Below, in pieces: positions 44,109-57,420 of a stretch of DNA of 64,000 nucleotides. The DNA lies in the NCBI RefSeq assembly GCF_000764305.2, contig NW_025937261.1, positions 34,938-98,937 of the forward strand. The letters run 5' to 3'. This DNA is from Hyalella azteca (taxonomy: Eukaryota; Arthropoda; Malacostraca; Amphipoda; Hyalellidae). Positions within the stretch are counted from its first letter, which is position 1. The number at the start of each line of letters is the position of its first letter. The translations under genes and the position numbers were made by a program. The notes under the pieces are model-generated. The model saw nothing but the letters and a program-made list of their open reading frames with translations. It was not told the DNA's origin and did no database searches.

Positions 44109-47100
44109 CTGAATAAGAAAAAACAAATTCATGAATTGATTTTATCTTTATAAAAAAGGATCTGTCCCAGATTAACCGTAGAATACAGTTCAAATTATTG
44201 TCTGCTAAGTAAATTCGATTGAGAAGGAACCCTCGGGGCTGTCTGCATTTTTATTATGAATAAAAATTACGATGCGGGATTTCTTAGCTCTGGAAATGAA
44301 ATTTATTTTCTGTCTTATATAGTTTTCCATAAAAATTGTATATCTGATGGTTGTGCGTTCATACTCTCAGAGAAATGTAGGAATTATTACGAATAAGCAT
44401 TCAGATATTTGTCTATTGGAATACGGATGTCACGTGAGTGGTAAAATCAGTTCATTTAAGATATCGCTTTTTCCCTGTTTTTAAACCGGCTGATGTTCGC
44501 GATCATGAAATAAAAAATTAAATGGACGAGAAAAAAGTAAGTATTTTTTAAAAGTTGCTTTAAAAAAATTAAACACATTGCGGAGTTAAAAATATAAAAC
44601 AAGAGCCTTGACATGCGGTAGACATGTTCCTACATCGAATGACAGTAATATATCTTTAAGATTAGATCGAGATCTTATCCGTGTTTATGTGACGGAACAC
44701 AAGGGGGTCCAGAACGAAAAGTTTCTGAGATGGATTGAGAGGGGAATGAGCAGCAACCATCACCCTGATCTCGACCAATAGAAATAAATATTTTTAGACA
44801 TCACCCTCATCATATAAATGGGAGAAGTTATTCACATACTTCAGGGACTGGTTATTTGTGACTGGAAGGTGTTAGATCTAAAAATTTAATCCCTAAAGGA
44901 TTTTGGACGCATGCATAATAATTTTTGTAATAGTTATACGCGGTCAAGTACTCAGAAAAAATTAGGTTTGATGAAATTTTGGAAAGTAAAACTTTTGTAC
45001 ACGTATGGCTACGACCACTGATTCACTTTTATTTAGTAGAAACAGACATTTATCATAACCTTATTCTTATAAACTAAATGAAGATTAATTTTTTAGCTAT
45101 TCCAGAATAAAACGTGGAATTTTGGATGAAGATAAAGGACCTGGTCGAATATTGTGAACAATTGTTGTGGTTTAAAATAACAGTACCGACATTTGCAACA
45201 TTGTTCATAATTGTGTATATTATTGTTAATTAATATTATTTCTGTATTTTATATTGCTTTTTATTGTACTAGCCAGTTAAGTGAGAAGAAATCTCGCTCA
45301 GCTGCTAGGCTAGAATGAAAAAACTTTGCAGGAATAAGCCCTGTTAATAACTTATATGGTGTGGTTTTTTATCATATTTTGGTAGTCTTAATTTTTATTT
45401 TACATGTTAATACCTAATTTAGATTCTGATCAATATTAAACTTTTACATTCTTCCAACTGCACTCAGAAAAATGTTACCTTGTTTTTCGACTAAAATCTA
45501 TATTATTTCAGCTAGAAATATTCGAAAATTGTTGTTTTCTGAAACTTGAAACTCTATTGGCGCAGTCGAAACATGCGCGGTCGTACACCGCAGAAAAACC
45601 TTGAATTCAAATAAAGTTTACATATTCATCTACCAGACTGAGTTGATGTTAAAAGATGGCGAACATCATACAATGCCACACATCTTGAGAGCGACTGCCA
45701 ACAATAGCGCACTGGAACAATGCTCCGACTTCGGCTTTCTTTGAAACGTCGATACGCCCATTGTTGAAAGACAACCGAAAGAAAAACCGAGCGGAACAAT
45801 ACTGCAGATAAAAATTTTGATATTGAGATATCCTCAGACATCAAGACTTTAACGCACCTGCAAACATTAGTCAGATGATTTCATTTCGCATCATAATTCT
45901 TATTAAAAATAAATGTTTTAATAATATGCAAAGAAGGTGTCTTTGAGTTACGAACTATGAAGCTTGAATTAGTGTAGTGCAAGTTGAAATAAAATGATAT
46001 GAGGGAATTATAAGTTATATGCATGTGCAACCGTTTGATCGTCCCTATTTTCCCGACAGTTTAAAAATTTAGAATAGAAAATGAGTTCACTGTAAATTTC
46101 TAATCACAATTGCTGTCCAAATGATTAAGAAAGAGTACAATTATAAATTGATGCACATAGAATAAATTACGGTTTATTTCAACATAAAATCGCATAGAGA
46201 TTTTATCGCAGGCATATTCAGGTTGAAATTAAAAAAATTCATATATATCATAAAAAAAGAAATACTGATAAATAAGCAATTTTTCAGTTCCAAAAATTAT
46301 TATTCAATGTAATCAATCAATGAATGCTTTGTTACTAAATGTGAATTAAACTCGATGAAACGCCCACGATTAAAATTATATATCATAGTTGTAACGGGGT
46401 GAAAAAGTTAGCAAAGCCTTATAAAAATATCCTACGAATAACTCCTATTTTAGAAAAGTTCCATTACGCATTTTGAACTTCCTTTGCAGGTTTCGGATGA
46501 ACGCATCATTGATTATCATATCAAGAATACCAACTTCGATTTAACTGAATACTGGTAAACGATTTGTTCATTCACATCATGCAGGTCATGAAACTTGTTG
46601 AAAAATAAAACACGTACAGAAATATTAATCGTGGCATTTTAACATTACAATTGACTCAACGAAAGTTAAATCAAGGAGGTATTTAGGTACATAAAAATTT
46701 GATATTTTTTGCGAGGTATAAAATAATAATGATTTGCTAACGCCAAATTGTAAAAACAAGTAACGTCTCAATAAAAACGCTGGACCACCTATGCTTGCCA
46801 CCTTAATAATGGTCTCTCTTTTCCAATACCTAGCTTTACGGCGTACTGTTCGGTAAATATGAATATAAATGGAAAGAAGATGAAAATATAATTTTTACAC
46901 GTTTATGAGTAATTTCTAAAGACGAAAATATAAGCGTGAATAATTACGAGTAATTTCCTACTGAAAATATCAGCAGGTGGGATATTTAAGTAATAATTTT
47001 GCAATTTTGCACTCAAAAGATATGTTTAGAAGTAATGTTTGGAGCTCATGATTCGAAAAAAAACAGTTTAAAACTAATTGAAATCGTAGTGAAATTGTCA

Positions 47101-47640
47101 TCGTAAATATACATGTAGTTTTCAGACAACATCTCCACATTTAGGTAATATTTATCGACAACATTACCGCATTTTGATAGCGTTAGATGTGTCAAATTTG
47201 CATTTAACTGCTGCATTGACGTGCGCTTCTTTTAATTGCTTCTGAATGCTTTTAAACATCCAATCATTGAACATTTTCGAAGCCCTCTTTTACAACTCTT
47301 ATATGAACGGTTTTGTGAGAACATACCAAACCAGATTTTTTATACACAAAACTGCTGGAGAAGTTCCGCGAAAGGAAATAACTTTGAATCACGTAAATTT
47401 GAAAAGCTGGCGAAAAAAATGGCGAAATGAAACAAGAGGTCGTACACAGTCCAAACTGACGGCTCAATAATGCCGGAAGATTATCCACGTTCATTTGTGA
47501 AGTTTCGTTTCTACGCGTTTGTCTGAAAGTAGAAGTTATGCTCAGATCTGACGTGACAGCCTGCGGCTGAAATTAGCGAGGTCTTCCTGAATGTCATTCC
47601 TAAAACCGCCACAATCGTTTTAGAAACTTGGTTGTTCTAC
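44109..47640. other. presumed TULP4 intron or 5' region, no feature recognised
   Basis: The exon before A, which should end in a sequence like LRGHNSEV, was not found here or further right. AT-rich, with scattered short frames. Confidence 0.35.
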
Positions 47641-47765
47641 AAATAGTTCTTGTCAAGACCTTAAATTAAATTGCAATAAATTAAATTAAATTACAACAAA
47701 TTAAATGAAATCACAATAAATTAAATTAAATTTAAATACTAAATTACATTAATAGGCATTAAATT
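47641..47765. repeat. AAATTAAATTA-type low complexity
   Basis: ACAATAAATTAAATTAAATT-like units recur several times. Simple AT repeat. Confidence 0.75.
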
Positions 47766-48188
47766 GTTCTAGTCAATTGTTTTTGTCAAACATGACAAGA
47801 CAAGGTCAAGTCAAGATAAGGAAACTTGACAAGAAAAGTTCTTGTCAGGATGTCAAGACCTTGCATCATCGTCGTCAGATGGACAGTTTTTCCTGTCAAG
47901 CGATTGCTTGTTTTCGTTTGTAGCTCATTCATATAAAAAAAGAAGCAAGTAATGCTGTTCCGTAACAACGGACTGATACAGCGTTAAGTTCATGTGGAAA
48001 TTTCGGGATGTAGTAGCATTATTTTAGCAACCTGTTGTCATATAATCAGAATATAATATTATCAGACGAAATTTCTGAAAAACTGGTCAATAAATCTAAT
48101 TGAGTTCAAGCTCGATGCTTCCAAAATTAGATTCTACTCAATCTTTCGTCGTCTTAAATAGATTGAGCAAATACCACCACACAGCAAA

Positions 48189-48218
48189 TACCACCACCAC
48201 CACCACCACCACCACCAT
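48189..48218 (+). repeat. (CCA)n microsatellite
   Basis: Ten or so ACC triplets in a row. The reading frame around it is not supported as a gene. Confidence 0.92.
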
Positions 48219-48489
48219 TCAGAGTCTTCGGGTGAAACTGGATGAAATAAGTTTTCATCGACTGACAACTATCGAAAAATACACCCAAGTCAGCGGAAAG
48301 GTTTCTTATGATTCCACGTATTTGTTTTACGTACGCGAAGGCCTCATCGCAAATTCATTGATTGGCCCCCTCTTGGCATCCCTCATCTCTTCGTTTGAGA
48401 AAGGACAGCGCAGTCATTACGATATCGATTACTGAACTTGCTGATGGCTTCGATGGAGCTGGTCATTAGTTAAGGAAAAGTTAAGACAG

Positions 48490-49680
48490 GGTTGTTCAAT
48501 AATGAGCTCGGCTACTCGGTGGTATAAAAATGAGCTCATAATGGAAGTTCTCAGATAACAGACAGAGTACGTATTTTTATCAACCGACATATGAAACTTA
48601 GCTGGGCTACTTTGTGGTATATACGCGTATATTGTTGGGGGACTAAACGATAAATTTCACGAGTCCTATTGTAATCCCTTTCAATATTAGCTAGGTTACT
48701 TGGTGGTATATATGCGTAAAGGAGCTCGGTTGCTTGGTAGTATTTACGTGTCGCGCCGAAATCGCAGAATTGCCGACTCTTTGGAATCGGCAGCCAGCTG
48801 CCGAATTTGTAGAATCAGCATTTCTATTCTATATGTATCTAGGGTTAGGTCAGTCAGTCAAGTTATTTTTTTATTTTTAAATATAAAGGAACTTGGCCGA
48901 ACTTGATCGAACCTTTCCTAGCTCTAACTGTCTATTTATGTTCTAACCCTAATTCTAAAGGTCCGTTTTTACGAATCACCAATGAAATGCTGATTTTACA
49001 GATTTGGCAAACTGGCTGCCGATTTCATTGAATCGTCAATTCTGCGATTTCGGCACGACATATACGCATATATGAGCTCGGTTACTTGGTGGTATATAAA
49101 CGTAAATGAGCTAGACAACTTGTTGGTATATACCCCTTTCGTCTACAGGGACATATTAGAAACACTCCTGCGCCTACATATAGACAATCTAAAGGAATAT
49201 CAATATTTGTTCTTTTTGGGATATGTTATTATATAAGCTATTACACGCGTTTGTCAAAGGAAGTTGTGATATTATTCAACTACTAACAAAAAATATTACG
49301 AAAATGTTTTTTTTATCAAATCAATGATGTCGCAAATTGTGTCACCTCAGTTGGAACCATATACTACCGGGATTTTCTAGTCCCAATTATATAATTTTTA
49401 CCAATAACATATATCTAATTATTTTTTACGGTGATGCAATATTCGGTCCAAGTTCATGATGATTCTGTAGAAAAATACGAATAAAAAGTAATGTAGAACA
49501 CATTGCCGTTACGAAATGGATACGTGTAAATGAGCTCGACAAATTTGTTGGTATATACTCGTATAAGCGAGCTCGGTTACGCGTTTGTATATACGCGTAA
49601 ATGAGCTAGGTACTTGCTTAAGTGAGCTCGGTTGCTTGGTGGTATAAAAATGAGCTCGACTACAGTCTTGCATCTTTGTG
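48490..49680. repeat. interrupted array of ATGAGCTCGGTTACTTGGTGG units
   Basis: Units of about 30-35 bp contain GAGCTCGG, TACTTGGTGG and TATATACGCGTAA. They recur at about 48510, 48600, 48690, 48720, 49075, 49105, 49530, 49570 and 49630. A fold-back element interrupts the array at 48750-49059. Confidence 0.8.
48750..49059. mobile_element. fold-back element with long terminal inverted repeats
   Basis: The left end GTCGCGCCGAAATCGCAGAA and the inverse of the right end, GTCGTGCCGAAATCGCAGAA, continue to match through ATCGGCAGCCAG and beyond, about 90 bases. Total about 310 bp, non-coding. Confidence 0.8.
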
Positions 49681-49884
49681 CAGGCGTCTCTCAACAAAAC
49701 GAGAGGTTTTATTGGAAATAAATAGATGATGTTAGTAGAATTAATGAAGTGGTGTTAATAAATGATAGTAGTAACATACATTGTGCTTAAATAGCCAGTA
49801 AAAAATTTACTGGATAATTTCAACCACCAACTTTTTAGGTTTGCACCTGACCTGCCTTCGGTTGAACTGCGATGAAGATTAACA

Positions 49885-50070
49885 CCTATAGCTACACCGC
49901 GCCAAGGGAGTGAGGAGGCGTGCATCACATTCCTGCCCTATAGCTACACCGCGCCAAGGGAGTGAGGAGGCGTGCATCATAATCCTGCCCCATAGAGAGA
50001 GGAAGGAGGCTTGCATCACATTCCTTCCCATAACTACGCCATACCACTACAGTGAGGCGGTTTACTTCAT
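49885..50070. repeat. tandem repeat, unit about 65 bp
   Basis: TATAGCTACACCGCGCCAAG then GGAGTGAGGAGGCGTGCATC is repeated twice almost exactly. Two shorter diverged units follow. Confidence 0.88.
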
Positions 50071-50564
50071 ATGTTTAAATGAAATTATCAAAAGTTTAGC
50101 CGCATAATCCGGATTTTCCAACTTCTAGCTACCGGGCAGAAAATGATGCCGGTGTAACGGGATATCGCTGCGTGCATGCAGGGCGCTGAAATTAAGTTTT
50201 AAAAACTCCCTCAACATATATCCTTTCACTTGAACGAAGGTAATTTTCGTGTAGGCAGTGAACAATATGATTAATATATGAACATAAAGTTAAATTTGTA
50301 TGAATAAATAGAGTATTTCGATGTCCCATTGGTTTGATGAGTCGGTTGAAAGCACGAATGTTTTGCAAACCAAATATATAAATTCTAAATTAGCTGTAAA
50401 AGGGAATTGTTATTAATGATTCTCTCGCGGTCAAAAATTTAAATGGAAACGGGTATAAAATGTTTCCAGGTTCAATTAAATCTCAATGACATTAGAACTT
50501 TGATGAAAAAAATCGGTCTATTTTGAAGTTAAAAGTTAATATGTGACATACCATTAGTCTCTAC

Positions 50565-50715
50565 GACATAAATTGGTGCATGTGCACCGAAAATGCGATT
50601 TAAATGACTCCTCATAACAGAAGAACCTAGTGCACCGAAAATCATATTTATATCAATCATTATAATAAATGACGCTTGTGCACCGAAAATCCGCATCAGT
50701 AATTGCTCCAGTATG
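50565..50715. repeat. three spaced TGCACCGAAAAT repeats
   Basis: TGTGCACCGAAAATGCGATT and two relatives spaced about 55-60 bases apart. Confidence 0.65.
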
Positions 50716-50775
50716 ATATGCATTTGCATTATAATTATCCACTGGAGAGCACTGGAGCGCTAAACAAGTTATTTT

Positions 50776-50909
50776 TAGCGCATTTTCTCATTTATTGAAA
50801 AAATACANGCCATGTCCGTCTGTCCATCTGTCCATCTGTCCGTCCGTCCGTGACCTCAAGTTTTCGTCGACGAGAAAATGCGCTCTCTGTCACTCACTGC
50901 AGTGAGAGT
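50776..50909 (-). mobile_element. (GACA)-core inverted-repeat element, copy 3
   Basis: TAGCGCATTTTCTCATTTAT at one end and GAGAAAATGCGCTCTCTGTC at the other, in opposite orientation to the other copies. It contains an undetermined base at 50808. Confidence 0.82.
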
Positions 50910-52182
50910 ACTGAGTTATATTTTGTTCTTGATGACAAACGCAAGCATTCTTTGTTGAATTTTTATTCCTGAACCGCGCATGAAGAGACTGAATCCCACT
51001 GTAGTGATTTGCTAATCCTCGAACAAAAAGGAAACAAATCTGTTCGAAAATAGTGAAATGCTATACAGCAATTGCTGGGCCAGCGTGTCGGCTTACTCAC
51101 TGGAGTCAAAGCATAAACTGGGGCTTACGAGTGACTAACAGCTGTAATCCGCGGGGGTGACTAGCCCAGTTGCATTTCCGCTGTTCTATATTCGCGTTTT
51201 TTTTTGTATTTTCAGAATTATTTTACGGAGGGTACAATGAAATAAATTCGAAATAGCGTCAACAACAATTAAAATTGTCATTTATATTAGAATAAGTAAA
51301 ATTTTTGTACTCCGCATATATAAGTATCCTAATGTTTAGAAATACGTTAGTGAAATACGGTAGTGAATTATAATCGTCTGTAATGAAAATAAGGACTGTG
51401 CGTTCACAGGATCGAGGCACTTATGCAATTGGATGAAAATTTACATCATATGATGGCAGAACATGTTTTTTTTCTCAACCTAACATATACAGCTAACAAT
51501 TTAAACAGTAAAGCGCTGTATTGTGATCACCTATTTCTTCAATTAAATAAGCCAATTGTGTCGGCATTATACAAGATGATCCTGAATCTTTAAGCATTTG
51601 TTTTTGCTACTCAAATCAATTTCCAGAAACCCCAGAAAAACTTCAAATCCACGCTAGAAAACAATTTACGGGAAATATTAATAATATATAGATGAGAACA
51701 CCTCAAACTAGTGCAGAATAATTTTGTTTTCATCAGCAACATCAGGAGGCAATGATAAAAAGGCTGGTCCATCGTAATGTAGTCAATAGAGAGGAAATTC
51801 AGCGCACTCCTTCAAGCAGCAGCTGCTACCAAACTATCGGAAAGAAACAGAAGCTGCGGCTAACTTATGGTCTAAGTTTGGAGACCCACGGAAATTGGAG
51901 AAACTTCAGTGACAAGAAGTTCTATTTTGTTATTGAGTGGCGGCTCTAGTGGGGATTGACGCTGGCAAGCACGAAAAACTTCTAGATTACTTTGGGATTC
52001 ATGAGTAATCTAGATTCCCATGATCATTTGGTCATGGGATTATCGATGCAATTATCATTCACGATAGTTATACAATTCTGTGAGTACATATCAATACACA
52101 TTAGATATAATAATTCATCCGAGAACTGTGTTAAACTATTTTCAAAGCTTTGTAACACAGAAATAACTCAATAAAATAAATT

Positions 52183-52620
52183 TGAGGCATATTTTAGCAT
52201 TTTGTAGATATGAACTTATATCCTTGAGCTGCTTCAAGATTTTGTACGGACGTTCCCTTAACGCCAAAGCATATATTTAAAGCATATATATCGGGTTCCA
52301 AAGGCCGGATCCCTTGTGAATTAAGTCACGAAAAGTTCAAGAATCGGCAACAGGCCATGGGCCTATGTCTTCAACGCCGACACTTCTATTCTATATAATA
52401 TAGCTTCCATGTAAGCATTTGATTAAATTTTATTTTTACGTAGAAGCAAACTTATATATTTTCGGTATGCAGTTCCATTGCAAAAAGCAACCCTGAAAAG
52501 TCAGTTACCTCTGTGCTGTACACTCGATGTCTGCTCGAATGTATAATTGTCCAATTTAATAACAGGCTTCATAAAACATACGAACTAACTAATGAGCAGG
52601 GTAATATATAGTATACTATA
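52183..52620. repeat. direct repeat copy 1 with an insertion
   Basis: AGGCATATTTTAGCATTTTG through CTAATGAGCAGGGTAATATA is repeated at 52923-53245. Copy 1 has an extra segment of about 120 bases (52280-52400), which copy 2 lacks at AAAGCATATAT. Confidence 0.9.
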
Positions 52621-52666
52621 ATGCTAACTTAATACTCGATAATACTCGATTAATACTTAACTCGAT

Positions 52667-52813
52667 ACTCACTGCGGTGAGTGAAAAAGAGCGCATTTTC
52701 TCGTCGACGAAAACGCGAAGTCGCCGGCGGACAGACGGACAGACAGACAGACGAACGGACGGACAAGACGAGCACAATAGCGCTTTTTTTTCCATAAATG
52801 AGAAAATGCGCTA
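52667..52813 (+). mobile_element. (GACA)-core inverted-repeat element, copy 4
   Basis: GAGCGCATTTTCTCGTCGAC, a GGACAGACAGACAG tract, then CATAAATGAGAAAATGCGCT. It lies between two direct repeats. Confidence 0.82.
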
Positions 52814-52922
52814 AAAGCAAATTAAGAAAAGTAAATAGTTACAGCAAATTCTAAAACGCAAGTTAGTTAGGGGTTATTTGCTCAAATATGGTTTGAACGA
52901 GCCTTCCATTCATAATAAATAA

Positions 52923-53245
52923 TTGAGGCATATTTTAGCATTTTGTAGATATGAACTTATATCCTTGAGCTGCTTCAAGATTTTGTACGGACGTTCCCTT
53001 AACGCCAAAGCATATATAATAGCTTCCATATAATCATTTGATTAAATTTTATTTTCGCGTAAAAGCAACCTTATATATTTTCGGTACGCTGTTTCATTGC
53101 GAACTTTGATGACAAGTCATTTACCTCGGTGCTGTACACTCGATGCCTGCTCGAATGTATAATTGTCCAATTTAATATCGGGCTTCATAAAACATACGAA
53201 CTAACTAATGAGCAGGGTAATATAGTATATTATAATGCTAATATA
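52923..53245. repeat. direct repeat copy 2
   Basis: Second, shorter copy of 52183-52620. The TTAGTTAGGGGTTATTTGCT repeat piece (52830-52915) precedes it. Confidence 0.9.
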
Positions 53246-53794
53246 TGTACAATTGGACAAGTAGATATGGAACGAAATCATTTATATATTCGTCAGCGTT
53301 TGTGTGTTTCTTCGTTTTGTGTGTATGTTTGAAGGCTGACACCGCAAAGGGCCGTTCAGAGGTGTATTCGTACTACTCTACGTATCGGGAAATTACTCGC
53401 ACTTAAAATGTGGTAATAGTGGGAGAATAGCAGCGCATAGAAGAATTGGGTGAGGAAGGTTGAACCAAAAATCGAAACTTATTTTAAAGTAGGTACATAT
53501 ATTTCACTTGAGAAGACAATAAGACCTGAAATAAGAGTTTGAATAAGTTTTTGCTTAGTAGCACTAATTAGTTTAATTCTTATTACCCTGATTCAGTTCA
53601 ACGGGTTTCTAAATTGCATAAATTCGATTTCTCTCCTGAAACTTAAGAGCGACGATGAGAATTTTTAATGGTATGATTTTGTATTCATATGTTGGTGCGT
53701 GTGTTTGAAGCCTGGCAGCGTAAATTTTCATATATTCGAGAATGGGCGAAATCTGTCGTGTCTGGACCTTACTACGATCAGAAATTCAACAACC

Positions 53795-54460
53795 AAATCG
53801 AAAAAGTAAATAGTTACTTCAAATTCTAGAACACAAGTTAGTTAGGGTTTCTTTGTTCAAATATGGTTTGAACGAATCTCATATTAATATTTTATTCGTT
53901 GAATTTAAATAAATTGCATTGAAACTGAAATAATTCGCTTCACTTCAGTTCAATAATTTTTGAGTTAGTGAAGAAGATTCGATAACGGGACTCAATAATC
54001 TTAGGGATCCTGTAACTCCTGGTTTGCCTGCTAGGCAGAAATGTATTTCTAAAAGATTATTGAATTTTTTTTTGTCCGTGTGTGAGAAGCCCGACACCTT
54101 GTGCATATATGCACAGAGGCTATTCGATCACTTATCCACATTATCTGCCGTGTCGAGATTTCACGCATTAAGATTTCTGATTTAATTTTCAATAATAGAA
54201 GCACGAAATTAGTCTCAACAAAAAATATAACTTATTCTTTGTAGTTTCGGCTTTGATGTTAATAGCCGAGAACTTATAGTGCAAAATTGATGAACGTTAT
54301 TTTAGACCAAGTGTGCTGGCTGAAACTTTAGTGGCTCGCGTTGCATCGGTGAGATATAACCCAAATATTTAGAGCCGCGAACTGTTGTGAACTAAAACAT
54401 AGCTTCGGAAAGCCTCAAGAGTTTACTTGGAAAGAAAAACTTGAACCTCGAAGCTTTAGC
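53795..54460 (+). repeat. uninterrupted copy of a dispersed repeat
   Basis: From AAAAAGTAAATAGTTACTTC through GTTTACTTGGAAAGAAAAAC. The same order of blocks is found at 61680-62028 and 63747-64000, where a hAT element splits it. Non-coding; class unknown. Confidence 0.82.
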
Positions 54461-55221
54461 TTCTTTCCCGACTTTTTTAACAAGTCTAACAAGGGCGTTT
54501 GGCGGTGAAGTTCTTTGGCGAAGGCTACAGTAAGACTAGTTTAATAAAAATAGCATAGCTCTATATAGGCGATGCATCTCAGAGTCTGCATCTTTGATGG
54601 GAATAGAATGCCGATGCAGCTAAAAATTTAAATTCTACAAAATCTTTGCAAAATTACGTGTATGATCAATAAATGACAAAATGATAATATATTATTATGC
54701 TAATCGTATAGTTTTTCTACTTGAAATTTTGATTGTGCTGGGGTTGGATTGTTTACAAATCATTAAAATATCGAGAATTTTCTTTCCAATTATTGTAACT
54801 TTATTTCTTCATCAAGTTCTACATTTGAAACTACACATCTAATTTATTAGAAAGAGAGTATCTTTAAAGATGTTTTACGTCGTACAGGACTGCTTGCACC
54901 AAATTTTCAAGCAACTTGTTTTAGTTAGAAATAACGTATCGTAAAATACATCACAGATAAAAAATCGATAATAAGTAATTTGTTAATTAATGCCTGGTAA
55001 AATTATGTTAGAATTACATGCTAATATCATATAAATGTATTCGTTCTCTCTGCGCCATGCCTCTGCACACTCATAGTAGATCTCCATGATTACATAGCTG
55101 TTGATAGTGAGCGCCTTCATTTTTATACATGACATTTTGCAACCAATGAATATTTTTCAAAATTCACATGGCAAAAATTGCGATGAAAATTTGATTTTTC
55201 CTTAGCAAATATCAAATGCGG
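54461..55221. other. no feature recognised
   Basis: AT-rich sequence without a supported gene or repeat. Confidence 0.35.
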
Positions 55222-55500
55222 GCCGGACTCTAAAATAGGTGCCTCATAGGGCACCTAAATAGGCACACGTAAATCAGCCGCTCTATGTTTGCTACGGCTC
55301 CGAATTTCAGAAGCAGCCTCTGGGCAGCTTTCAAGTTCGGTATGACTCGGCTGGGCCAACTCTTCTCATACTCTTAGGCGACTATAAAGTCGGAAGGGAG
55401 ATTCTGACCAGAAGCTAATGTCGACCGGATGGCCAAGCTGTCCTGGAAAAACTAAGCCGAGTGTAGCGACTCTTCAGCCGAATCTTTGGCGTCACAGAAT
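55222..55500. mobile_element. diverged relative of the element at 7316-7630
   Basis: Shared order of motifs: AAATCAGC-GCTCTATG, GGCAGC, GGCTGGGCCAACTC, AATTTTCTCAG end. Terminal repeats are decayed. Confidence 0.6.
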
Positions 55501-56205
55501 TTTCTCAGTGCTACTGTCAAATTATAGTCAACAGTGTCAATTAGTGTTCTGTTGATTCGGTTGAAAGAATCAGAATTTAAAAATATAGCTAATTTTTTTT
55601 GCAGGTTGATAATTTTTGAAGGGATTAACTGAAAAATTTCTGGTACCGGCATTGAGCGTCCATCTCTGAATACGACCAATATTTCATGGTTTAGTGTAAT
55701 AAATATTATAGAAAAAAACGTTGATTTGTTTTCCACCTTCAATATTTAAATTTTCGAACTGAAATTCAATTTAAATTGCAAAATACGCAGCCACCAATTT
55801 AGCCAGTCGCGACTTGCAAACGCTGATCTTTCGTGTATCTCGGAAAGGCAAAACTTTCAGACACAAACAAATCCCTTTTCAGGCTTTTCAGTGATGAGAG
55901 TTTCGCTTCATCGAACAATTCCTTTCACCAATGTCGAAGAATATAAAAAATGTTCCTGCAAAATTCTGTCCAAAAATCCCTTTCGGGATTTTCTGCTGCT
56001 CCCGATTTGTTCTCATTTCATGGTGAAATCTCAATTGCAAGATCATCTGTTCCGTCAAATAAACCTAGAGCCGCGAAGACTCTTCGATGACCAGCGAAGC
56101 GTAAACTAAAGTTGCGTATTTTTTTCGGAAGACAAGAGGTGAGTAGATCCTTACATTCTTATCTAATGTTGAAAAAGGAGGTGCACAAAATATAAAAAAT
56201 ATAAC

Positions 56206-56340
56206 TCACTACTCACTGCAGTGAGTGACAGAGCGCGCATTTTCTCGCCGACGAAAACATGAAGTCACGGACAGACGAACAGATAGACGGACATGACGAG
56301 CACAATAGCACCTTTTTTCCATAAATGAGAAAATGCGCTA
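56206..56340 (+). mobile_element. (GACA)-core inverted-repeat element, copy 5
   Basis: GAGCGCGCATTTTCTCGCCG-like start, ACGGACAGACGAACAGATAG tract, and ATAAATGAGAAAATGCGCTA end. Confidence 0.82.
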
Positions 56341-56814
56341 AAAAGGACCTGAACTGGATATTATTCCGCACTAAAGGTAGATCGCAGAATATTAAAATAC
56401 TGAAGAATAATACTATGGACACTGCACACGGATCTACATTTTAGTTCGTAAAAGAGTAGCGCCGATCACTTGTCATCACTGTGAAAACGTTACGACCAGA
56501 ATAAAATAAAAACTATTCTTTTTCCATTCAACTCCTTTAAATGAAAAATTTCGCGCAATTCTTGAAAACATCAGTAAAATAAATGAAAACCGAACCATTC
56601 AAATGTTAGTCTCCATTTAAATGCACGATGCACGACAAATTGGTGGATTTTAATTCGACTTTCAAATATCCCAATGAAAAATGACGTGATTGATCAACAT
56701 TTAGTGCGAGAGCCGACTAATGAATATTTATCGAGTTTCGCTACCTAAAAAGTAAAATTTTAAGTACAGTATTAATCTCCTGTAACCCATATCAAGTGTT
56801 TTCCATGCGAATCA

Positions 56815-57070
56815 ATTATCCACGAAAGCAGTGGCAATACGGCAGTAGTAATGCTGTAGTAGTATTAAAGTAGCATTGCCGCAGTAGTAATGCAGCTGTA
56901 GCATTGCCGCAGTAGTAACGCGGCAGTAGTAATGCAGCTGTAGCAATGCTGCAGTAGTAATGCGGCAGTAGCAATGCTGTAGAAGTATAATGACAGTAGC
57001 ATTATCGCGGTAGTAATGCAGCAGTAGCCCGATTGCAGTATCACTGCAGTATTGAGGCAGCGCAGTAACG
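56815..57070. repeat. GCAGTAGTAATG-type minisatellite
   Basis: Units of about 15-30 bp such as GCAGTAGTAATGC and AGCTGTAGCAATGC. Open frames through it on the - strand (Cys/Tyr/Thr/Ala-rich) are repeat artefacts. Confidence 0.88.
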
Positions 57071-57099
57071 GCGTCGTAAAGGCAGAGAATCTCATAGGA

Positions 57100-57420
57100 A
57101 GTGGCTGGTGAGCAGAGAGCAGCTCGTCTAAATCGGGTCAAGTAGGAGAAAAGTTTACTCAATTCGGGTCAAGCAAAAAAAAGCTAGAGCAGCAGATGTG
57201 GGTCAAGTAGAATGAAACACGAGCAGCAGAAAGTGGGTCAAGTAGGACACTATAGCAATGGAAGTAAATCAAGTAAGATAAGACTAGAGCAGCAAACGCG
57301 GATCAAGTAGGAGTAAATTAGAGCATCAGAAGCGAGTCAAGGAGGAGAAAAATAGAGCAGTGGAAATGGGACAAATAGGAAAAAAACTAGAGCAGCAGAA
57401 TCAGAACAAGTGTAATTAAT
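57100..57420. repeat. tandem repeat GAGCAGCAGAAG-GGGTCAAGTAG
   Basis: About eight units of 35-45 bp, each with AGAGCAGCAGA and GGGTCAAGTAGGA. Two more diverged units lie near 58080-58280. Confidence 0.82.

Noticed and set aside
56812..57162. 116-residue - strand frame rich in Cys, Tyr, Thr and Ala
   Set aside because: It is translation of the GCAGTAGTAATG minisatellite; other frames of the repeat are equally open.
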